NCBI GenBank assembly: GCA_034667245.1
Contig: JAXDKI010000122.1
Span: forward strand, 1 to 13,747
Source: DATBFX01 sp034667245
Lineage (GTDB): Bacteria > Chloroflexota > Chloroflexia > Thermomicrobiales > UBA6265
Direction: 5' to 3'
Length of the DNA stretch: 13,747 nucleotides
The notes below the pieces were generated by a model, which ran no database searches, had not been told where the DNA came from, and saw only the letters and a program-made list of their open reading frames with translations. Below, piece by piece: positions 11,905 through 13,747 of this stretch. Within the stretch, counting starts at the first letter, position 1, and every line of letters starts with the position of its first letter. Both the position numbers and the translations under genes were made by a program.

Positions 11905-13623
11905 TCAGGCGGTCACGATCGCTTCCGCGGTAGCCAGGCCCAACTCCGCGATCGCCTGCTCGCGCATCTTGTACTTCTGGATCTTGCCGGTGACAGTCAT
12001 CGGGAATGATTCGACGAAGCGCCAGTGGCGAGGGATCTTGTAGTGGGCGATCTGGCCCTGGCAGTGAGCGCGAAGCTCCTCGGGTGATGCGTCCTGGCCG
12101 GGGTGGAGGATGACCCAGGCCATCACCTCCTCGCCGTAGCGCTCGTCCGGGACGCCGATCACCTGGACGTCGCGGATCTTGGGGTGGGCGTAGAGGAACT
12201 CCTCGATCTCGCGCGGGTAGATATTCTCGCCGCCCCGGATGATCATGTCCTTGGCGCGGCCGACGATGTTGACGTAGCCCTCGGCGTCCATCGTCGCCAG
12301 ATCACCCGTGTGCATCCAGCGACCCGCATCGATCGCGTCCGCCGTCGCCTCCGGGTTTCCCCAGTAGCCGAGCATGACGATGTAGCCGCGCGATAGAAGC
12401 TCTCCCGGCTCGCCGCGCGGGACGACCTGTCCACTCGGCGGATCGACGATCTTGCACTCGACGTGGGGGTGGACACGGCCGACGGTGCTGACGCGCTTGA
12501 CGATCGGGTCGTCGGTCGTGCTCTGGAACGAGACAGGTGACGTCTCGGTCATCCCGTAACAGATCGTCACCTCGCCCATGTGCATCTTTTCGACGACCTG
12601 CTTCATCACTTCGACCGGGCACGGCGAGCCGGCCATGATGCCGGTCCGGAGCGAGGACAGGTCGAAGCGGGCGAATTCGGGATCGCCGAGCTCGGCGATG
12701 AACATCGTCGGGACACCGTGGAGGGCGGTGCAGCGCTCTTCGGCAACGGCTTCCAGGGTCAAGCGGGGATCGAATCCAGGTGCGGGGATGACCATGGTGG
12801 CGCCGTGGGTGACGCAGGCGAGGTTGCCGAGGACCATGCCGAAGCAGTGGTAGAAGGGAACGGGGATGCAGAGGCGGTCCTGCTCGGTAAAGCGCATCCG
12901 CTCGCCGATGAAAAACCCGTTGTTGAGGATCGAGTGGTGAGAGAGGGTGGCGCCCTTCGGAAAGCCGGTCGTACCCGAGGTGTACTGGATGTTGATGGGG
13001 TCGTCGAACGCCTGCTCGCGCTGTCTCTCTTCCACCTCGGCGGCACTGACCGACTCGCCGGCGGCGAGCACGTGCTGCCAGGTGTAAGCGCCGGGAACGC
13101 TTTGGTCGCCGAAGGCGATGACGGTCCGGAGGTCGGGCAGGCGTTCGGAGCGGAGTTGGCCGGGTTCGCAGCGATCGATCTCCGGGCAGACCTCGCGGAG
13201 AAGGGAGGCGTAGTCGGACGTCTTGAACGGCGGGGCGATGATCAGGACGGAGCAACCCGACTGCCGCAGTGCGTACTCGAGCTCGCGGACACGGTAGGCC
13301 GGATTGACGTTGACGAGGATGGCACCGATCTTCGGTGTCGCGAACTGGGCGATCACCCACTCGGCATGGTTCGGCGACCAAATACCTATTCGATCACCCT
13401 TTGTCACCCCGAGAGCGAGGAGACCGCGGGCGAACCGGTCGCACGCCTCGCGCAGCTCGGCGTAGGTGTAACGCAGGCCCTGATGCCGGGAGACGAGCGC
13501 CTCGTGCTCGAGGAGCTGCGTCGCGACGCGATCGAAGAGGTCGCCAATGGTGGCGCCGATCAGGGGGACGTCGCTCGCGCCATGGACGTAGGAGAGCGAT
13601 TCATTATCGAACTGGACGGCCAT
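11905..13623 (-). CDS. Acyl-CoA synthetase (AMP-forming), FadD-like
   Basis: Activates a carboxylic acid, probably a medium- or long-chain fatty acid, to its CoA thioester through an acyl-adenylate. All ANL-superfamily motifs are visible in the 572 aa: phosphate-loop YTSGTTGFPKG (Y214-G224), A4-like PFYHCFGMVLG (256-266), A5 YGMTE (356-360), A7 HTGD (438-441), the A8 hinge GRAKDMIIRGGENIYP (from 455), and A10 TGKIQK with catalytic Lys547. Length is normal. ATG 13623 has AGGAG 8 nt upstream. No fused extra domain. It converges on the Hint gene with a 107-nt gap. The substrate cannot be fixed from motifs; branched-chain or short-chain acids from neighbouring pathways are possible. Upstream, TTGCCC (13681-13686) and TTGTAT (13658-13663), 17 nt apart, form a poor promoter candidate. 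Confidence 0.96.
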   Translation of the reverse strand: MAVQFDNESLSYVHGASDVPLIGATIGDLFDRVATQLLEHEALVSRHQGLRYTYAELREACDRFARGLLALGVTKGDRIGIWSPNHAEWVIAQFATPKIGAILVNVNPAYRVRELEYALRQSGCSVLIIAPPFKTSDYASLLREVCPEIDRCEPGQLRSERLPDLRTVIAFGDQSVPGAYTWQHVLAAGESVSAAEVEERQREQAFDDPINIQYTSGTTGFPKGATLSHHSILNNGFFIGERMRFTEQDRLCIPVPFYHCFGMVLGNLACVTHGATMVIPAPGFDPRLTLEAVAEERCTALHGVPTMFIAELGDPEFARFDLSSLRTGIMAGSPCPVEVMKQVVEKMHMGEVTICYGMTETSPVSFQSTTDDPIVKRVSTVGRVHPHVECKIVDPPSGQVVPRGEPGELLSRGYIVMLGYWGNPEATADAIDAGRWMHTGDLATMDAEGYVNIVGRAKDMIIRGGENIYPREIEEFLYAHPKIRDVQVIGVPDERYGEEVMAWVILHPGQDASPEELRAHCQGQIAHYKIPRHWRFVESFPMTVTGKIQKYKMREQAIAELGLATAEAIVTA

Positions 13624-13657
13624 TCCTCATCTCCTCTGGCTGCTTGGTCGACTGCAC

Positions 13658-13686
13658 ATACAAAGAACTGCGTCAGCGCAGGGCAA
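13658..13686 (-). promoter_or_regulatory. Candidate promoter of the acyl-CoA synthetase gene
   Basis: Minus strand: TTGCCC (13681-13686), 17 nt, TTGTAT (13658-13663). Matches to consensus are 4 of 6 and 3 of 6. The spacer holds a CTGCG-TCAG-CGCAG palindrome (13668-13681), placed where a TetR-type fatty-acid regulator could block polymerase. Weak evidence, reported because the palindrome and spacing coincide. Confidence 0.3.
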
Positions 13687-13747
13687 CAGGTTGTGGAAGG
13701 CCGTACGGTACATCCGCTCCCGAGACAGCACAAGAGGCAGCCAACCT

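Overview
The window is GC-rich bacterial DNA carrying nine convincing protein genes and no RNA gene. It most resembles a member of the Chloroflexota, class Thermomicrobia. I infer this from the codon bias, the dispersed inverted repeats of the 'TCATCCTGAGCGCAGCGAAGG' kind, and a small secreted protein whose N-terminus (MDDSRFDQMT...SRRKLLRGLAG, then a six-Cys motif) recalls a family I remember from Thermomicrobiales. No marker gene is present, so this placement is an inference. Eight genes lie on the minus strand and one on the plus strand.

Positions 147-5242 (minus, read right to left) hold a nutrient-uptake group: an FAD-dependent amino-acid/amine oxidoreductase (4070-5242), a Tat-type periplasmic substrate-binding protein (2314-3933), and two permeases of the Dpp/Opp type (1141-2082 and 147-1046). 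The two ATPases such a transporter needs are not in the window. A good sigma70-like promoter (TTGACA-17-TAAAGT) precedes the oxidoreductase. A strong hairpin and a REP-like inverted repeat separate the binding-protein gene from the permeases.

Positions 5539-6798/6822 (minus) hold a BenE-family benzoate/proton symporter. Positions 7067-10730 (minus) hold a branched-chain 2-oxoacid dehydrogenase operon in the order E1-alpha, E1-beta, E2, with no E3 gene. Two inverted repeats stand out here. One is a perfect 17-bp pair in the E1-beta/E2 gap that overlaps the E1-beta stop codon. The other is a GC-rich palindromic element that appears to sit in frame inside the E2 linker. Uptake of peptides or amino acids, oxidative deamination and 2-oxoacid decarboxylation to acyl-CoA make a coherent catabolic theme; the BenE transporter and an acyl-CoA synthetase (11905-13623, minus) fit the same acid-activation economy.

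The most unusual gene is the only plus-strand one (11057-11797, 246 aa). It has a twin-arginine signal, a compact six-cysteine segment with exact inhibitor-cystine-knot (knottin) spacing, and then, three residues later, a complete Hint (Hedgehog/intein) domain starting with Cys79 and ending in His243-Asn244 two residues before the stop. This looks like an exported mini-protein precursor carrying its own C-terminal autoprocessing domain, in outline like Hedgehog. It is divergently transcribed from the dehydrogenase operon across a 326-bp intergenic region that contains a 9-bp inverted repeat next to a TACAAT -10-like box.
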